Assembly (NCBI RefSeq): GCF_963667135.1
Contig: NZ_OY762974.1
Location: 3,981,054 to 4,045,053, forward strand
Source of the DNA: an uncultured Macellibacteroides sp.
GTDB lineage: Bacteria; Bacteroidota; Bacteroidia; Bacteroidales; Tannerellaceae
DNA length: 64,000 nt
Reading direction: 5' to 3'
The position numbers were made by a program, and so were the translations under genes. The stretch's first letter is position 1. The number at the start of each line of letters is the position of its first letter. The notes beneath the pieces are model-generated. The model saw only the letters and a program-made list of their open reading frames with translations. It had not been told where the DNA came from and did no database searches. Of this stretch, positions 45,158 to 54,128 are shown one piece after another.

Positions 45158-46585
45158 ATGAAAAATATTTTAAGTTATATATCGGCATTTATCCTGATAC
45201 TTCTATCAGCCACAAGCTGTGAGGATAACGAAAACTGGAAAATCGTTACCGAAGCGCAGCCGGGAACCTACATCGTAGGTACGGCAACAATCTTCAGCGG
45301 TGAAGCAACCAGTTCGGCACTTAAACCAATCAAATTGGATGGAACAGATTCCAAGAACGATGTGATTGGTATTTATACCTGGCTTAAAGCCGAAGGAGAG
45401 TTCAACATCTCTATTTGCACAGAAGCCGGAACAGATCCGGTTCATTTCGGAAAGGGTGCATCGGTCGAAGAAAAAGCAGATGTAATTTCAACCAACGCTC
45501 TTGATCCGAGCGGACCAGCCTTCAAAGTGGCTAAAGACGGTTTGTACTATGTTATTGTAAATTCAACGTTGCAACAGGTATCTATCCTTCCTGTAAGTTG
45601 GGGTATTATCGGTGCTGCCACCGCAGGATCATGGAGTTCGGAAACTCCGTTTAACGCTCCTAAGTTTGATGCAATAAACAATACCGTAGAATGGGAAATG
45701 TCTACCGTGCTTAGTGCAGGCGAATTCAAATTCCGTTTCAGCGGAAACTGGGGATACGAAATTCCTTACGATGCAACTACGAAAGTAAAGATCTTTACAG
45801 ACATTACCGGAACTAAGAGTGGCGCCGACAACCTGTTAACCGAAGGTTATGTTAGTTTGCAGACAGGCGGAAGCAATCTTTTAACGAACATTGGTGGCGA
45901 GTTTAGTGTTTTCATGAAGTACGATATACGCAGCGGCGTATTCAGTGCCAAGTATATTCTTACAGGCGAACCGGTTGTTCCTCCAACTTATCCCGAAAAG
46001 GTATTTATCGTTGGAGACGCATTCAGGGGATGGACTCCTGCTACGGATGCAGAAGAAATGGTTCCTGTAAACGGTACACCCGGCTCATTCTGGAAGATCG
46101 CTTACCTCAATGCAGGCGGATTTAAGTTTACAATCAAACTCGACTGGGGCGGCGACTTTGGTATAGCCGAATCAAATACCGATGCGATTGGCGAATACAC
46201 CAAGGGCGGAAACAACATCACTGTTGCTACACCGGGTTATTATATGATCTTTGTAAATCTTGAAACAAACGTAGTATCGGTTACAGCTCCGGCAGTTTAC
46301 CTTTTCGGTGATGCCAATGGCAGTACCTGGGCATACGACGAAGCGAATAAGTTTACGGTAGACAATACAGCGAAAAAGATTGTATCTCCTGTGTTTAAGG
46401 CAGCTGGCAACTTACGTATGTGTATCAAGCATCCGTTGCTTACCGACTGGTGGAAGGCAGAGTTTAACGTTATAAGCGGTGTAATCGAGTACAGAGGCAA
46501 TGGTGGCGATCAGGCTGCAGTTCCTGTAACTGCCGGTCAGACTGTTTCGTTAGACTTTACTAATAAAACCGGCGAAATAAAGTAA
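45158..46585 (+). CDS. susE: SusE/SusF-like starch-binding lipoprotein
   Basis: A 475-residue predicted surface lipoprotein (lipobox ATSC, Cys21). After an N-terminal Ig-like region come beta-sandwich modules repeating a W-rich plan: SWSSETPFNAPKFDAINNTV, then VFIVGDAFRGWTP with FGIAESNTDA, then VYLFGDANGSTWAYDEANKF. These are SusE/SusF-type starch-binding domains, probably three. It is the third gene of the susCDE operon, 31 bp after susD. SusE and SusF cannot be separated with certainty by eye. Confidence 0.87.
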   Translation: MKNILSYISAFILILLSATSCEDNENWKIVTEAQPGTYIVGTATIFSGEATSSALKPIKLDGTDSKNDVIGIYTWLKAEGEFNISICTEAGTDPVHFGKGASVEEKADVISTNALDPSGPAFKVAKDGLYYVIVNSTLQQVSILPVSWGIIGAATAGSWSSETPFNAPKFDAINNTVEWEMSTVLSAGEFKFRFSGNWGYEIPYDATTKVKIFTDITGTKSGADNLLTEGYVSLQTGGSNLLTNIGGEFSVFMKYDIRSGVFSAKYILTGEPVVPPTYPEKVFIVGDAFRGWTPATDAEEMVPVNGTPGSFWKIAYLNAGGFKFTIKLDWGGDFGIAESNTDAIGEYTKGGNNITVATPGYYMIFVNLETNVVSVTAPAVYLFGDANGSTWAYDEANKFTVDNTAKKIVSPVFKAAGNLRMCIKHPLLTDWWKAEFNVISGVIEYRGNGGDQAAVPVTAGQTVSLDFTNKTGEIK

Positions 46586-46613
46586 AACTGTACGTTCACT
46601 GAAATAATTTAAT

Positions 46614-46647
46614 AAAAGCAGAACCACAGCTTTGTGGTTCTGCTTTT
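46614..46647 (+). terminator. Hairpin terminator/attenuator between susE and the amylase
   Basis: AAAAGCAGAACCACA, a 4-nt loop, TGTGGTTCTGCTTTTT: a strong stem and T-run 28 bp after susE and 16 bp before the amylase ATG. It probably lowers amylase expression relative to the binding proteins. Confidence 0.88.
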
Positions 46648-46662
46648 TCAATACTGATTGAT

Positions 46663-49152
46663 ATGAGAAAAATTCTACACTTCCTTCTTTTAGTACTGTT
46701 CCTGTCGCCCGCCACGTGGGCACAGGTCACTACCCTTCCGGCAATTGTTACCGAAACCGGACAGGTTGAGATTACCTTTGATGCAACCCTCGGCAATAAG
46801 GGATTGATGGGATATACCGGCGACGTATATGCCCACACCGGAGTTATCACCAATCTCAGCACCAGTGGAAGCGATTGGAAATATGCCCCTACCTGGGGAG
46901 ACAACAGTTCGAAATACAAAATGACCAAGGTGGAAACCAACAAGTGGAAACTTGTTATTTCGCCGGATATCAAAACATGGTATGGTGTTTCGGCTACCGA
47001 ACAAGTGCTCAAGCTGGCCTTTGTGTTTCGCAGTGCGGACAATACGCTGCAGGGCAAAGCAGAGGGAGGCGCCGATATTTTTGTAACACTGAACGAAGCA
47101 CCCTTTACCCCAACCACCCCGGTTGTGCAAACCAGACCTGCAGGCGTGGTGGACGGAATCAATTACATAGACGACAATACCGTTACGCTTGTACTTTACG
47201 CGCCCTATAAAACCCATGTCCACGTGATGGGCGATTTCAATAACTGGACAAAAGACAATGTCTACCAGCTGTACAAAGATGGCAGTTACTGGTGGATTAC
47301 CCTTACCAACCTCGAAAAAGGAAAAGAATACGCCTTTCAGTATTTAATAGACAACAGCCTGAAAGTAGCCGATGCATATTCAGAAAAGATACTCGACCCG
47401 TCCAACGATAGCTATATCCCCACTTCGGTTTATCCGAACCTGAAACCCTACCCTGCCCTGGCCGAAGGAATTGTATCGGTTATTCAGACCGGGAAAACGG
47501 CTTATGCCTGGACAACAACCAACTTTACCGCTCCTCCGGCCAACCAGCTTGTTATATACGAATTGCTGGTGCGCGACTTTACCACCGAAGGCACCATCAA
47601 TGCGGTAACGGCCAAACTCGATTACCTGAAAAGTCTTGGCGTGAATGCCATCGAGCTTATGCCTGTTCAGGAATTCGACGGGAACGACAGCTGGGGATAC
47701 AATCCCTGTTTCTATTTTGCCCCCGATAAAGCCTACGGAACCGAAAACGATTACAAACGATTTATCGACGAAGCACATAAGCGCGGAATGGCGGTTATAC
47801 TCGACATCGTGTTTAATCACGCAACAGCGCAGCATCCTTTCGCAAAGATGTACTGGCAAGGAAGTGCAACCTCCTCTACAAACCCCTGGTTTAATGTAAC
47901 CGCACCCCATCCATACAGCGTGTTTCACGATTTCAACCATAATTACCCCGGCACGCGCACTTACTTTAAACGGGTGCTGAAACACTGGCTTACGGAATAT
48001 AAACTGGACGGATTCCGGTTCGACCTTAGCAAGGGACTTACTCAAACAGCATCCACCGAATCAACTGCATCCAATTACGATGCCACCCGCATAGCCATAT
48101 TAAAGGAATACAACAATCAAATCCAGGCAGTTCATCCCGGAGCCTATACCATTCTGGAACACTTCTGCGACAACACCGAAGAGATGGAACTTGCAGACAA
48201 CGGCATGATGTTGTGGGGAAATATGAACAACGCCTTTTGCCAGAGCATAATAGGATGGAATACCGAAACCAACTTCTCACGCACAAGCGCCAAATACAGG
48301 GGTTGGAGCGACAACCTGCTTATTGGCTATCAGGAGAGTCACGACGAAGAGCGTACCATGTACAAGGCAAAGACCTTCGGTACGGCTCCGGTAATGGCAA
48401 GCACGTCCATACAATTAGACCGGGCGGCTGTCAACGCAGCATTCCTGCTTACCATTCCCGGTCCGAAGATGATCTGGCAGTTTGGAGAACTTGGTTACGA
48501 TATCTCCATCAACGAAAACGGACGAACCGGACGTAAACCCATCAAATGGGAGTATCTGCAAGATCCCGACAGGGCAGATCTGCACTACACCTACTCCACG
48601 TTACTATCCTTACGCAACGAATATCCGCAGGTATTTGCTTCGCCAACCACCGAGTCGCTGCGGGTAACCGAAAGTTATTGGGACAACGGACGAACCGTAA
48701 CGCTGCAGCACCCCGACGTAGATGTAGTCCTGGTAGGAAACTACAACACCACATCGGCATCTGTAACCATACCCTACACCAAAACGGGTACCTGGTACGA
48801 TGTGTTTACCGGCGACAGCTATACCGTAACCGATATAAGCACACCCGCCCCGGCAACGCTGCCGGCCAATAGCTTCCGACTGCTTACCAGCGAGAAAACA
48901 ACGGTCGACAACGAAACCATCACTTTGCCTGCTGCCGCGGTGGTTTACCCCAACCCTACCACCGGCTTCGTGCAATTTTCGGACGCAGCGTCGGCCAAGC
49001 AAGTTACCCTGTTCAACACCCTCGGACAACAAGTGCTGCAACGCAACGTTACCGGCGGAACCATGCAGATAGGCAACCTGCCCGCAGGTCCCTACTTCAT
49101 GCAGATAGTAACCAAAGGGAAAACCGAAACGGTAACAATCATCAAAAGATAA
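46663..49152 (+). CDS. GH13 alpha-amylase with T9SS C-terminal sorting domain
   Basis: An 829-residue secreted enzyme. Signal peptide (to Q21), an N-terminal beta-domain (to about 150), an early-set/CBM48-like domain (VHVMGDFNNWTKDN), then the GH13 barrel with D454 (nucleophile, GFRFDLSKG), E499 (acid/base, ILEHF) and H560/D561 (QESHDEER). Residues about 760-829 (YPNPTTGFV...LPAGPYFMQIVTKG) are a type A type IX secretion tail. So it is likely exported to the cell surface by T9SS, unlike the lipoprotein amylase SusG of Bacteroides. It hydrolyses alpha-1,4 glucans for the adjacent SusCDE uptake system. Confidence 0.93.
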   Translation: MRKILHFLLLVLFLSPATWAQVTTLPAIVTETGQVEITFDATLGNKGLMGYTGDVYAHTGVITNLSTSGSDWKYAPTWGDNSSKYKMTKVETNKWKLVISPDIKTWYGVSATEQVLKLAFVFRSADNTLQGKAEGGADIFVTLNEAPFTPTTPVVQTRPAGVVDGINYIDDNTVTLVLYAPYKTHVHVMGDFNNWTKDNVYQLYKDGSYWWITLTNLEKGKEYAFQYLIDNSLKVADAYSEKILDPSNDSYIPTSVYPNLKPYPALAEGIVSVIQTGKTAYAWTTTNFTAPPANQLVIYELLVRDFTTEGTINAVTAKLDYLKSLGVNAIELMPVQEFDGNDSWGYNPCFYFAPDKAYGTENDYKRFIDEAHKRGMAVILDIVFNHATAQHPFAKMYWQGSATSSTNPWFNVTAPHPYSVFHDFNHNYPGTRTYFKRVLKHWLTEYKLDGFRFDLSKGLTQTASTESTASNYDATRIAILKEYNNQIQAVHPGAYTILEHFCDNTEEMELADNGMMLWGNMNNAFCQSIIGWNTETNFSRTSAKYRGWSDNLLIGYQESHDEERTMYKAKTFGTAPVMASTSIQLDRAAVNAAFLLTIPGPKMIWQFGELGYDISINENGRTGRKPIKWEYLQDPDRADLHYTYSTLLSLRNEYPQVFASPTTESLRVTESYWDNGRTVTLQHPDVDVVLVGNYNTTSASVTIPYTKTGTWYDVFTGDSYTVTDISTPAPATLPANSFRLLTSEKTTVDNETITLPAAAVVYPNPTTGFVQFSDAASAKQVTLFNTLGQQVLQRNVTGGTMQIGNLPAGPYFMQIVTKGKTETVTIIKR

Positions 49153-49198
49153 CCCCCTCAATTATACCGGGCAGGTGCAAAACCCCTACCCCATAAAA

Positions 49199-49243
49199 GA
49201 AATTGCCCGGACCAGCTATTCAACCAGCTGTCCGGGCAATTTG
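49199..49243. terminator. Terminator after the amylase
   Basis: AAATTGCCCGGACCAGCT with AGCTGTCCGGGCAATTT, one bulged base. The long GC-rich stem lies between two convergent genes and can serve both. Confidence 0.82.
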
Positions 49244-49259
49244 TATGTAAACGAACTAC

Positions 49260-50648
49260 TTAAAACTTAGAAACAAATACCTCCAAAGGCTTCAGCGACT
49301 TTTTGCTAACATTTGGAATGTTCAGTTCGATCGTTTCGGTTTTGCTTGTATTGGCAGCAATAATAAACTTACTACCCTTGTCGTCCTTTATCATATAATG
49401 CAAATCGTTCACGAACTTGCTTTCCGCAGTATTCATATAAACGATCGGCAAATTATCCGTCAGCTCCTTCACCATAGGCTCAAGCGCTTTGAAAATCTCC
49501 GGCGTATTTGAACGGTCGTTCCAGAACAAAATACCCGTGGCACCATGAATGATAGACGTATAAATCTGGCACTTCAGGTTCTGCACAAAGCGATCCACCG
49601 ACTCGTCGTTCGGTTTCGCATAACCGTTACCATCAAAAAACATCCACACAGGCGTATCAGGACCAATACCAGCTTTAATGGCATCTACAGTCACCCCACT
49701 CAACGTAGGATACGTATTACAATCAATAAACGCATTGATACCAAATACATCACCACAACCCTTATACTCCCTGGCACTTATCTTTATATTCTCAAAAAAC
49801 AGCGTCTTAAGCGTTTCAAGATCATACTCCGTATAATTTAGCGTACCATTCTGGTAAGTAGGCCTCCCGTCGTACGACTGAATAAAACCAAGCAACGGAC
49901 GATCCTTCATAATCTTAGCATCCTTACCCAGCTCCTCGAAAGGAGGAGTTGCAGGCATAGCATCATGGTTACGCAGGTAATTCCGTTCAAAAAGGAAACT
50001 GTTACCCGTTGCGATACCAACCAAATCCGTATAAACCAGCGTATTCTTTTCCTGTTTGTTTATCCGTTCCTTCATCTTCTGGCCCACCTCGGGATGCCAG
50101 CACCAACCATTGCCGGCGCCACCGCCCACAATCTCGTCTATCGGCGCCCAGATATGATCCACGGGACCATTCAACTCAATAAGACTACTTATCGCACTAT
50201 CCAGCGCATTTACGAAACTCTTGTCGTTCACATGATTCTTAATGTACTGCCGGCGGGCATAATCCTTGTTGGCATCGTTCGGTATACCCGGAATAGCAGC
50301 CTGATACGCATTCAGCATATCATAAAAACCGATAGACCCGGTAATTTCCACCCGTCCCTGCGCATCCTTGTCCTTTCCGGGCATCATGTAAGCCATGTTG
50401 TACAGCGGCGTATTATCCAGATACTGTTTAGAAGATTTTCTATAAGCAACCGGATCCTCCTCCATTGCATTAATAGTATACCCGGGCATATTCCAAAGAC
50501 CAATTGCAAAAAATTTCTCGTAAGTTGCGCTTCCGGGAGTCTTACGCAAAACCCACCCATCCTGGTTGGTTTTCCATGCCGATTGCTGTGAAAAAGATAC
50601 TGAAGTGCAGAAACAAGAAGCGACTAAAAACAAAAATGTTTTCTTCAT
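49260..50648 (-). CDS. Secreted protein of unknown function, possibly a TIM-barrel glycosidase
   Basis: A 462-residue protein with a signal peptide (to about Q21, SVSFSQQ). The body has alternating strand/helix texture with acidic motifs in likely loop positions (IWAPIDEIVGGG, GFIQSYDGRP, VWMFFDGNGYA). The C-terminal domain is beta-rich (FIIAANTSKTETIELNIP), as in many glycoside hydrolases with a barrel plus beta-sandwich. I cannot place it in a GH family. It faces the Sus-like locus convergently, so a glycan role is possible but not shown. Confidence 0.6.
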   Translation of the reverse strand: MKKTFLFLVASCFCTSVSFSQQSAWKTNQDGWVLRKTPGSATYEKFFAIGLWNMPGYTINAMEEDPVAYRKSSKQYLDNTPLYNMAYMMPGKDKDAQGRVEITGSIGFYDMLNAYQAAIPGIPNDANKDYARRQYIKNHVNDKSFVNALDSAISSLIELNGPVDHIWAPIDEIVGGGAGNGWCWHPEVGQKMKERINKQEKNTLVYTDLVGIATGNSFLFERNYLRNHDAMPATPPFEELGKDAKIMKDRPLLGFIQSYDGRPTYQNGTLNYTEYDLETLKTLFFENIKISAREYKGCGDVFGINAFIDCNTYPTLSGVTVDAIKAGIGPDTPVWMFFDGNGYAKPNDESVDRFVQNLKCQIYTSIIHGATGILFWNDRSNTPEIFKALEPMVKELTDNLPIVYMNTAESKFVNDLHYMIKDDKGSKFIIAANTSKTETIELNIPNVSKKSLKPLEVFVSKF

Positions 50649-50981
50649 CTGTTACTAAAATTAAAAAGATTAATTAATGATTAACAACCAATTGCGCATT
50701 TACGGACTCCTTAACGCATAAATCGGCCGTAATGTTCCTTAAATTTTATGAGATATGCAAATCTTTCAACGACAATTTAATCGATTATTTACTTATTACA
50801 GATATTGACAGAAGAAACTTACCGAAAAAAAATTATTTCATAATTATTTTTGATTGTTTGTGTCGTTTATTTCAGTAAATAATGAATGCTAACCAGTTGG
50901 TTGCTAAACGATAACCAATTATTTATCGTTATCCATTTTCATAAACAAATCTATAAATAATATTCAGATTAAAAATAACTA
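50649..50981. other. Non-coding gap upstream of two divergent genes
   Basis: AT-rich. It contains a dyad ACGATAA...TTATCGT (50908-50929). No RNA or ORF was recognised. The right edge is the promoter of the 51102 gene. Confidence 0.4.
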
Positions 50982-51012
50982 TTGTATTGCAACTTTATTG
51001 TATATATATTTG
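50982..51012 (+). promoter_or_regulatory. Promoter of the zinc-ribbon gene
   Basis: TTG at 50982-50984, 20-bp spacer, TATATTTG at 51005-51012, matching consensus. It shows that an in-frame TTG at 50982 is the -33 element and not a start codon. Confidence 0.72.
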
Positions 51013-51101
51013 CCGACGAAAGGGACAGTCGACCTTTTGTATATCTATATTATGAACATGCGGTTAACCAAAACAAACTTAGCTGCGCAAAACTATTTTT
51101 T

Positions 51102-51578
51102 ATGTTAAAGCCAAAAGAGCAATTTATTTGTGATCAATGTGGTCAGGTTATTAATAGCCCTGAAGAGGGTTATGTTGAATGGTTGGATTCTGATGATAAT
51201 AAAACATCATCCGGGTTCAGAATCGTTCATCAATACGTTCATTCTCCGCTCAAAGCTGTAAACGAGGGGGGATGTTATAAATACAACAAAATTCCAGGCC
51301 GAAGAGATGTACCACTCGATCATTTCCTTGAAATTGCTCAAACTTATTTATTATCGTTTTTAGATAAGGGAAAATATGTTGATTCAAAAGCAAATTGTAG
51401 AATCTCAGATTTTAGAGAATATACCGAATTTGCCCGACGCCTAACAATCCCTTATTATGAAGAAGCCAGATTTTATATGAAAGATGCTTATTCTGATAAC
51501 GAATTTGACGGATGTGAGATGTCTGTATACACAGAAGAAACCTTCAAATACATTATCGAAAAATACGCAAATAAATAA
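51102..51578 (+). CDS. Small cytoplasmic protein with one CxxC zinc-ribbon half
   Basis: A 158-residue protein starting at ATG 51102 (MLKPKEQFICDQCGQVI). A CDQC pair near residue 10 looks like half of a zinc ribbon; no clear second pair follows (later Cys are isolated). The rest is soluble, acidic and aromatic (EFARRLTIPYYEEARFYMKDAYSD). No family is recognised. It has its own promoter and terminator, so it is a self-contained unit. Confidence 0.6.
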   Translation: MLKPKEQFICDQCGQVINSPEEGYVEWLDSDDNKTSSGFRIVHQYVHSPLKAVNEGGCYKYNKIPGRRDVPLDHFLEIAQTYLLSFLDKGKYVDSKANCRISDFREYTEFARRLTIPYYEEARFYMKDAYSDNEFDGCEMSVYTEETFKYIIEKYANK

Positions 51579-51598
51579 AATACGGTAAATCAGGTTAC

Positions 51599-51650
51599 AA
51601 ATCCCTCCCATTCCTACACTCTATGCAAGGATTAGGAGGGATTTAATTTT
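51599..51650 (+). terminator. Terminator after the zinc-ribbon gene
   Basis: AAATCCCTCC... paired with ...GGAGGGATTT (14 of 17 pairs), then AATTTTTT. Confidence 0.82.
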
Positions 51651-51678
51651 TTACTTATCGTTTGCTTGCAGGTCTAGC

Positions 51679-51897
51679 TCATTGTTGTCCGCGATCAAGT
51701 TTATTCAGCTTGGCTATTTCTGTCATATCCTCCATACTGAGTGAGAAATTGAAGATGTCAAAGTTTTGCTCCATACGCTCTCTGTGAGTTGACTTCGGAA
51801 GATTTCTGTGTACAATAACCAACGTATTATTGTTGTATACTTTTAGGCCAATATTACATCCGGACTTTAAGCATGGTCCATCTTTTAAAACCTCCAA
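51679..51897 (-). pseudogene. C-terminal remnant of an aldo/keto reductase
   Basis: The 72-codon ORF ends with PKSTHRERMEQNFDIFNFSL and SMEDMTEIAKLNK, the unmistakable C-terminal end of an aldo/keto reductase (cofactor-binding KS.H..R and following helix). The catalytic barrel (Asp, Tyr, Lys, His) is absent and the sequence before PKSTH no longer fits the family. It is a decayed fragment. Confidence 0.75.
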
Positions 51898-51927
51898 TGT
51901 TTGTGATATTAACGGATGTAAAACAGT

Positions 51928-52602
51928 CTAAAAAGAATATCCAAATCCAATAAAACCAGCATGAACAAAATCTTTCTTTTTGGGTAGATGCTTATTTAAT
52001 TCATCTCCAATAACAATATTTCGTCTTCCTGAATAAATATCATAGGTAGATAAATTATATCCGAGTAAGAAAGACCAATTATCTAGACTTACAGACAAAT
52101 ACGATTTTAATTCATAAAACAGGATCTGACCTCCTTTATTTTTTTTTGTTTCAAACTTCGAAGGAAATTCAAATTGATTTGTATTGATGTATGCAAATTC
52201 TAAAGTCTCGTTTGGAATTAAATTAACAAGCATACCTGGCTGCGTAACTATTGAAACCCAGTCTTCAAATATCGGTATTTTAATAAAAAGAGCAGGTCTC
52301 AGCAATAAGCTCGACACCTTCTTTTTATTACTAGCACGCCATTGATAGTCCGGCCCACCTACCAAATCGTAATGATAATTATCCACGACTTCTTTCACCT
52401 CTCTCAACCCTCCCACAATTCCAATATTCTTGTGAAATAAGTAACTCAAAGAAGGCTCAAATTCAAGTGCATAATAAGAATTTAACCCTAATGTAAACTG
52501 AAATTCCTTTTTAAAGGATCCATTGGCTGATTGTGCATTCATCATAAAAGGCATAATAAACACAAAAATCAATGCATATTTTATTCTACTTATTTTTTTC
52601 AT
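51928..52602 (-). CDS. Predicted outer-membrane beta-barrel protein
   Basis: A 224-residue protein starting at ATG 52602 with a signal peptide (ISRIKYALIFVFIMPFMMNAQS). Alternating hydrophobic/polar strands follow (FQFTLGLNSYYALEFEPSLSYLF, SYLSVSLDNWSFLLGYNLS), ending GFIGFGYSF with an aromatic C-terminus typical of outer-membrane barrels of about eight strands. Function unknown. A -7 box is at 52669-52662, so ATG 52644 is also possible, but it would place 14 extra residues before the signal peptide. Confidence 0.65.
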   Translation of the reverse strand: MKKISRIKYALIFVFIMPFMMNAQSANGSFKKEFQFTLGLNSYYALEFEPSLSYLFHKNIGIVGGLREVKEVVDNYHYDLVGGPDYQWRASNKKKVSSLLLRPALFIKIPIFEDWVSIVTQPGMLVNLIPNETLEFAYINTNQFEFPSKFETKKNKGGQILFYELKSYLSVSLDNWSFLLGYNLSTYDIYSGRRNIVIGDELNKHLPKKKDFVHAGFIGFGYSF

Positions 52603-52661
52603 TGTTAGGTAACCGGGTAAATAAAAACGTCGCATAGCATTCATCTATTAACTTATCCCTA

Positions 52662-52669
52662 CAAATATA
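52662..52669 (-). promoter_or_regulatory. Promoter -7 box of the barrel protein gene
   Basis: Minus-strand TATATTTG. A start near 52655 gives a 53-nt leader to ATG 52602. Confidence 0.5.
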
Positions 52670-52935
52670 AGGCAAATACTTTATTTTTCACTTATTCATA
52701 CCATTTTATTGGGTAGTATTTCTTTATACGAGGAGGCTTGCGGTATTGTTGGAGACTTACTACCATCGGAATAAATCATAAGAAAAGCTGAACCGTTTTT
52801 GGTATTCAGCCACTCTTATAATCTATTTTTATGCAAATCATCCATCACCTTCCACTTTTACCCCCTAACAAACTAAATATCAAATTAATAAAAGATGACA
52901 GATTCAAAAATCATCTCTCACTCATTTATCAATTG

Positions 52936-53562
52936 TTACTCTGCGGAAGTCGTATTTTTTTGTTTTGATCGTAAAAAAATCAGGTGAGATCCACGCCCCT
53001 CGGTATGCAAAACGCCCTTACTAACAAGATCCTTCAGAAACGTCAGCGACTTATTCTTGAGCAAGCCCGAAAGTTCGGAAAATTTTGTGCGTGTAATAAA
53101 TACATTCTCAATCAGGTACTTATCCAGAATCTGCAGCAACTCTTCTTCCCCGACCAGTCGCGACGATTGAAATCCGTTTTTAGCCCTCGAAAGTTTTGCT
53201 TTCTTTTTCAATTCAACGCTAAACCAGGACGTAGAGGTGAAATTTACATTTTCGATCTCGATGGAAGGTGATCGAATCTCTTTCTTGTTTGCTACTTTCC
53301 GTCCACTTACTTTAGGTTTTACTATTGCCATCTTTCCCAATTCAACCGCATACCCTTCGGCAAGATAATTCCGTATTGTTTGGGTTAGCTGCGCCATCAT
53401 GCCCTCCACATCTCCAATGGTAAATGAAGAACAGCTCGTAATTGCTTCATAAACAGTTTGGGCATCAATCGTTCCGCGCGAAACAAAGCGCGGATAAAGG
53501 AGTTGGTTCTCGTCTTCATTGTCGGAGTTAAGGCTTTCTCTGAAATCATACTGTACAGACAT
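52936..53562 (-). CDS. HU-like DNA-binding protein with C-terminal winged helix (second copy)
   Basis: A 208-residue relative of the protein at 16695-17291. The HU-like part has YAVELGKMAIVKPKVSGRKV; the family's FTSTSWFSVELKKKAKLS segment follows. The C-terminal winged helix reads FITRTKFSELSGLLKNKSLTFLKDLVSKGVL. The start is ATG 53562; an in-frame TTG at 53601 is less likely. A perfect promoter lies at 53782-53753, so the leader is about 184 nt, and its first half consists of four 22-bp dyad units. The same arrangement precedes the first family member, pointing to a shared control mechanism. Confidence 0.8.
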   Translation of the reverse strand: MSVQYDFRESLNSDNEDENQLLYPRFVSRGTIDAQTVYEAITSCSSFTIGDVEGMMAQLTQTIRNYLAEGYAVELGKMAIVKPKVSGRKVANKKEIRSPSIEIENVNFTSTSWFSVELKKKAKLSRAKNGFQSSRLVGEEELLQILDKYLIENVFITRTKFSELSGLLKNKSLTFLKDLVSKGVLHTEGRGSHLIFLRSKQKNTTSAE

Positions 53563-53652
53563 ACTAAGTTTATTCGTATTATAGCATCTCTTCAAGATCA
53601 ATTACTTGTTTTGATACCGGGATTAACAAATTTGAATTAAGTGTTTAGTTGA

Positions 53653-53740
53653 TCCCACATGTGTGTGACGGTCGTCACACAGTCGTAAAACGGCCGTCAC
53701 ACGTACGTGGGATGTGCATCCCACGTACGTGTGACCAACA
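53653..53740 (-). repeat. Four tandem 22-bp dyad units in the leader of the second HU-like gene
   Basis: Units start at 53653, 53675, 53697 and 53719 (plus-strand coordinates), exactly 22 bp apart. Each is TCMCAC, 4 bp, GTGKGA (GTAAAA in the second), then 6 bp. Units 3 and 4 also form one perfect inverted repeat with 18-bp arms and a 4-bp loop (53696-53735). Units 1 and 2 form a 9-bp hairpin (53662-53681). No T-run follows, so they are not simple terminators. Confidence 0.85.
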
Positions 53741-53752
53741 AAATACTTAAGT

Positions 53753-53782
53753 CAAAGATACTAATTGTAAAGGGAAAAACAA
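53753..53782 (-). promoter_or_regulatory. Promoter of the second HU-like gene
   Basis: On the minus strand, TTG at 53782-53780, 19-bp spacer, TATCTTTG at 53760-53753. The predicted start near 53746 places the whole 22-bp array at the very 5' end of the RNA. Confidence 0.78.
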
Positions 53783-53840
53783 TTAACAATAACGTATATT
53801 TTGCAATTAATTATAGTCCGAGAGAAATAACCTGTAACCT

Positions 53841-54128
53841 TTATAAGTGGTGCTCTCTGTATTCGTTGGGCGAATAGCCTACACATTTTTTAAACAGGCG
53901 GCTGAAGTGCTGGGGGTATTTGAATCCGAGTTCGTAGGCAATTTCGCTTACCGACTTGCTTGTGTCAAAGACTCTTTCCTTGGCTATTTCGATCAGGTTG
54001 AGTTGTATGTACTCCTGGGCTGACTTTCCGGTTTCCTTTTTAATCAGATCGCCAAAGTAGTTGGCCGACAGATTGAGCTGGTCGGCGAAGTACCGAACCG
54101 AAGGTAATATTCCTGGTTCTACCTTTTA
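53841..54128 (-). pseudogene. C-terminal fragment of an AraC-family regulator
   Basis: An open frame without a start codon encodes both HTH motifs of an AraC DNA-binding domain: LPSVRYFADQLNLSANYFGD, then SVSEIAYELGFKYPQHFSRL, ending SPNEYREHHL. An in-frame TAA lies just upstream, at about 54129-54131. The N-terminal sensor half is missing. The remaining codons are intact, so truncation looks recent. Confidence 0.85.

Noticed and set aside
46690..49161. Long open frames antisense to the amylase (up to 221 codons)
   Set aside because: The amylase has complete catalytic motifs and a signal peptide; the antisense frames are by-products of its higher GC content.
50982..51101. 40-residue N-terminal extension of the zinc-ribbon protein
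   Set aside because: Its TTG start is the -33 element of the promoter and the -7 box lies inside the extension.
53696..53735. The perfect 18-bp-arm hairpin as a rho-independent terminator
   Set aside because: No T-run follows on either strand, and it lies between a consensus promoter and the gene it leads, as part of a regular 22-bp array.
53696..53735. Mpi-type invertible promoter repeats (ACGTACGT resembles ARACGTWCGT)
   Set aside because: The two copies are only a few bases apart, the flanking consensus base does not match, and no invertible promoter segment lies between them.
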